From Verrucomicrobia bacterium UBA673 (GTDB taxonomy: Bacteria; Verrucomicrobiota; Verrucomicrobiia; Limisphaerales; UBA1096): a stretch of 7,520 bases of DNA. The notes under the pieces are model-generated. The model had not been told where the DNA came from, ran no database searches, and saw nothing but the letters and a program-made list of their open reading frames with translations. A program made the translations under genes and the position numbers. Positions 5,600 to 7,520 of the stretch are shown piece after piece (position 1 is the first letter of the stretch; the number at the start of each line of letters is the position of its first letter). The DNA lies in assembly GCA_002299785.1 (NCBI GenBank), contig DBNL01000068.1, forward strand, positions 1 to 7,520. The letters are read 5' to 3'.

Positions 5600-7177
5600 T
5601 TAGTCGAGCTTCTCTTTTTCAAAGTCGGTGAGGCGAACCCAGCCGGCCCGCACCTTCTCCCCTCCCATGTAGCGCCGGTAAAAATTGTCAGTCAACTCAC
5701 CAGAATACGGATAGTTGTCGAACACATCGCCCTTGCCGAACATCCTCGGGTCTCCCTGTTCGCGAAGCTCGGCGAAGAGCTGCTCCTTGAGCGCCGCCTT
5801 CAGCTCAGAGTGCGGCTTCGACTTGGCGAGGTTTTTCACGCAGTCGGCGTCGCTGTTCAGTTCAAACAATTCCTCCTCCGGCCGTTTGCCAAAATTCAGG
5901 TTCCAAAAATGATACAACCCCTCGCGGCGCTGTGTGAGGATCAACGACTTGGTCGGGCTCCCGTCGCAGTTCAGGTAGCCGGTTTCCGGGTTGCCGCCGG
6001 GCCAGCGGTCGGTTTTGAAGTTGTGCAGGTACAACTGGTTGTCTTTCACTATACCGCGGATCGGGTAGCCCCAATTGTTAGGTCGGCCGATGTCGTGGCG
6101 CTCCTTGCCAATCAGTACGTGGTCGCGGCTGGCAGTCACCTGACCGGACTTGGGTGAACGAAAGATGTCGAACAGACTCCGGCCACTCAACGGCTGCATG
6201 ATCGGCGCCAGCTTGGCCACACCGGCCGCCTCGAGAAACGTCGGCGCGATGTCGGCGAAACTCACGTAGTCGGCCACCACCCGGCCGCTGCCGTTGATTC
6301 CGCCTGGCCAGCGAATCGCCAGCGGGATGTGGTTCGATGCCTCGTACGCCTGCCCCTTCACGCGCGGGAACGGCATGCCGTGATCAGACGTCGCCACGAT
6401 CAGCGTGTTGTCAAGTTGACCGGCTGCCTCCAGCGCGGCGAGAATTTTGCCCAAGTGATTATCGAAATGCTCCACCTCGATCGAGTAGTCGAGCATGTCG
6501 TTCCGGATCACCTCATTGTCAGGCCAATACTTCGGCACGCGATCTATGTCCGAGAGCTTCTTGCCCATGCGCCGGCCGACACCGGACTCGTAGCCGCGAT
6601 GCGGCTCGGAGGCCCCGTACCAAAATGCCCAAGGCCTGCCCTCTGCCGAGTTCGCCCCGACAAGAAACTCGGCGAAGTTGCCAGCGTAGTCGTTGTTCGA
6701 AATCGCGCGGGCCGGCGGCTTAGCTTTCTGTTTTTGCCAAGCTTGGCCGGTTACCTTTCGCGGCTTGCGGCTGGCGTCATTGGCGAAGCCCGGCCCCCAG
6801 CCCTTGCCGGTGTAGCCGGTCGAGTAACCGTTGGCCTTCAGCAACTCCATCCAACTGCCAAACTTGGCTGGGAAAAACGTCATGTGGTTCCCCGCCTGGT
6901 CGAGCTGCCACGAGTTGCGCCCGGTCAGAATGATCGCCCGCGACGGGGCGCACTTGGCGTTGGGAGTGTAGGCGCGGTGAAATAAAATCCCCTCACCGGC
7001 CACGCGATCGAATGCCGGTGTGCGCACCCAGTCGCAGTCGTACGCACCAGCGTGGCCGAACGACCAGTCATCTGCTATGGCAAAAAGAATGTTAGGCCGC
7101 TCCGCCGCCTGGCCAAGCGATAGCCAGCCACTCAGCAGTAAAAACGAAACAATAAAGCGCTTGGCCAAGGTGTGCAT
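5600..7177 (-). CDS. Exported S1-family sulfatase (heparan N-sulfatase-like)
   Basis: This 525-residue protein is a formylglycine-dependent sulfatase. A signal peptide (MHTLAKRFIVSFLLLSGWLS, cleavage near GQAA) precedes RPNILFAIADDWSFGHAGAY (27-46), whose Asp36-Asp37 bind the metal. Cys76 in CAPSRAIILTGR (76-87) is the residue converted to formylglycine. Lys125 (YTGKGWGPG), His193 (EPHRGYE), Asp265-His266 (TSDHG) and Lys274 (PRVKGQ) fit the other active-site positions. The C-terminal half has RDHVLIGKERHDIGRPNNWG (351-370) and NPETGYLNCDGSPTK (396-410), typical of verrucomicrobial sulfatases near heparan N-sulfatase. Substrate is therefore a sulfated sugar, not determined here. No maturation enzyme is in the window. 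The open frame extends to 7414 but crosses a non-coding repeat and the promoter; ATG 7192 (five codons earlier) is the main alternative. The Leu4-Ala5-Lys6 codons contain TTGGCCAA. The propeller gene follows after 100 bases. Confidence 0.93.
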   Translation of the reverse strand: MHTLAKRFIVSFLLLSGWLSLGQAAERPNILFAIADDWSFGHAGAYDCDWVRTPAFDRVAGEGILFHRAYTPNAKCAPSRAIILTGRNSWQLDQAGNHMTFFPAKFGSWMELLKANGYSTGYTGKGWGPGFANDASRKPRKVTGQAWQKQKAKPPARAISNNDYAGNFAEFLVGANSAEGRPWAFWYGASEPHRGYESGVGRRMGKKLSDIDRVPKYWPDNEVIRNDMLDYSIEVEHFDNHLGKILAALEAAGQLDNTLIVATSDHGMPFPRVKGQAYEASNHIPLAIRWPGGINGSGRVVADYVSFADIAPTFLEAAGVAKLAPIMQPLSGRSLFDIFRSPKSGQVTASRDHVLIGKERHDIGRPNNWGYPIRGIVKDNQLYLHNFKTDRWPGGNPETGYLNCDGSPTKSLILTQRREGLYHFWNLNFGKRPEEELFELNSDADCVKNLAKSKPHSELKAALKEQLFAELREQGDPRMFGKGDVFDNYPYSGELTDNFYRRYMGGEKVRAGWVRLTDFEKEKLD

Positions 7178-7183
7178 GAGCGA

Positions 7184-7213
7184 TTGATACATATGCCCTA
7201 GGGTAAAAGTCAA
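7184..7213 (-). promoter_or_regulatory. Candidate sigma-70 promoter of the sulfatase gene
   Basis: On the minus strand TTGACT (complement of 7208-7213) is a 5/6 match to the -35 consensus. TATCAA (complement of 7184-7189) is a 4/6 match to -10, with an 18-base spacer. Transcription would start about seven bases downstream, at or next to the A of the ATG at 7177. That implies a leaderless or nearly leaderless message and favours 7177 over 7192 as the start. Based on consensus matching only. Confidence 0.4.
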
Positions 7214-7286
7214 CAAATAGACGGTGCAGCCAAAGTGAGCGCCCACAACCTCTGGAATGCTGCCACTGCCAAGCCGAATGTTCATT

Positions 7287-7334
7287 TTTACCCTCATCCG
7301 GCCTGCGACCACCTTCTTTCCCTGAGGGAGAAGG
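7287..7334 (+). repeat. REP/MITE-like palindromic dispersed repeat, copy 2
   Basis: This is the second copy of the element seen at 291-352, in opposite orientation. It begins TTTACCCTCATCCGGCC and contains the hairpin arms CCTTCT (7312-7317) and AGAAGG (7329-7334) around a CCCTGAGGG core. It matches copy 1 at 27 of its first 31 bases. It lies in the 261-base gene-free stretch between the sulfatase start and tRNA-Val. Apart from this repeat and the two candidate promoters, nothing is recognised there. Confidence 0.65.
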
Positions 7335-7395
7335 AATCCATTCGCGCGCCTTGGCTTTAATTCGCGGTTACTTAGATTGGCAAACGGGAAAGGAC

Positions 7396-7423
7396 TTGTC
7401 AGCGGGCAAAACAACCGTACAGT
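7396..7423 (+). promoter_or_regulatory. Candidate promoter of tRNA-Val
   Basis: TTGTCA (7396-7401, 5/6 to the -35 consensus) and TACAGT (7418-7423, 4/6 to -10) are separated by 16 bases. The -10 ends 15 bases before the tRNA, so a start near 7430 would give a leader of about nine bases, as is common for single tRNA genes. Confidence 0.45.
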
Positions 7424-7438
7424 CTCCCCCTCGCTGAT

Positions 7439-7513
7439 GCGCGCTTAACTCAGTGGTAGAGTGCTACCTTCACACGGTAGAAGTCGTTGGTTCAAATCCA
7501 ACAGTGCGCACCA
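7439..7513 (+). tRNA. tRNA-Val (anticodon CAC)
   Basis: This 75-base gene folds into a full cloverleaf. The acceptor arms GCGCGCT (7439-7445) and AGTGCGC (7503-7509) pair over seven positions with one G-U. The D stem is ACTC/GAGT, the anticodon stem CTACC/GGTAG, and the T stem GTTGG/CCAAC closes the loop TTCAAAT. The anticodon loop TTCACAC places CAC at 7471-7473, reading the valine codon GUG. The discriminator A (7510) and an encoded CCA (7511-7513) are present. The variable loop is five bases. It has its own candidate promoter upstream and diverges from the sulfatase gene. A terminator or further tRNAs would lie beyond the window. Confidence 0.95.
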
Positions 7514-7520
7514 TTCTTCT

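Noticed and set aside
7178..7414. N-terminal extension of the sulfatase to 604 residues
   Set aside because: The extension crosses the dispersed palindromic repeat and the candidate promoter, and would bury the signal peptide at about residue 80.
1..7520. CRISPR array, transposase, phage or toxin-antitoxin system
   Set aside because: No regularly spaced direct repeats, no transposase or integrase motifs and no small two-gene toxin-antitoxin arrangement were found on either strand.

Overview
The window most resembles a chromosomal segment of a Verrucomicrobiota-type bacterium (or a close PVC relative). The evidence is a pseudopilin with the FTLIELLVVIAIIAILAGLL core followed by LLPALAKAKNKA and a C-terminal H-x9-DG motif, next to a DUF6807 protein, a DUF4432 protein, a PQQ-type beta-propeller protein and an S1 sulfatase. 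All of these families are common in Verrucomicrobia and Planctomycetes. Shine-Dalgarno sites are weak or absent at most starts. The assignment comes from family knowledge and was not checked by a search.

Layout from left to right. The 5' part of hisC (histidinol-phosphate aminotransferase) runs off the left edge on the minus strand. A gap with a palindromic dispersed repeat follows. Next come two minus-strand genes for exported proteins, DUF6807 (392-1414) and a DUF4432 mutarotase-like protein (1720-2952), separated by an AT-richer gap of about 300 bp. From a divergent 81-bp intergenic region, the plus strand carries a 62-residue membrane protein (3034-3222) and a pseudopilin (3291-4133). This block converges, across a hairpin, on a minus-strand pair: an upstream sulfatase (5600-7177) and a downstream beta-propeller protein (4177-5499). 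The right end has a second, inverted copy of the dispersed repeat and a plus-strand tRNA-Val(CAC) with a plausible promoter.

Apart from hisC and the tRNA, the genes encode proteins with an export signal or membrane segments. Sulfatase, mutarotase-like, DUF6807 and beta-propeller proteins together suggest periplasmic or surface processing of a sulfated glycan. No glycoside hydrolase or transporter is visible, so the pathway is inference. Only the sulfatase/propeller pair looks like a possible operon.

The strongest signal not explained by genes is the palindromic octamer TTGGCCAA. It occurs six times (221, 1320, 1614, 3399, 5588, 7161), where about 0.1 is expected by chance, and its half-site CTTGGC/GCCAAG is also in clear excess. 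Three copies are intergenic and three encode Leu-Ala-Lys near the N-termini of exported proteins. It behaves like a highly iterated palindrome (compare cyanobacterial HIP1) or an uptake or recognition sequence. No CRISPR array, insertion sequence, phage gene or defence system is visible.
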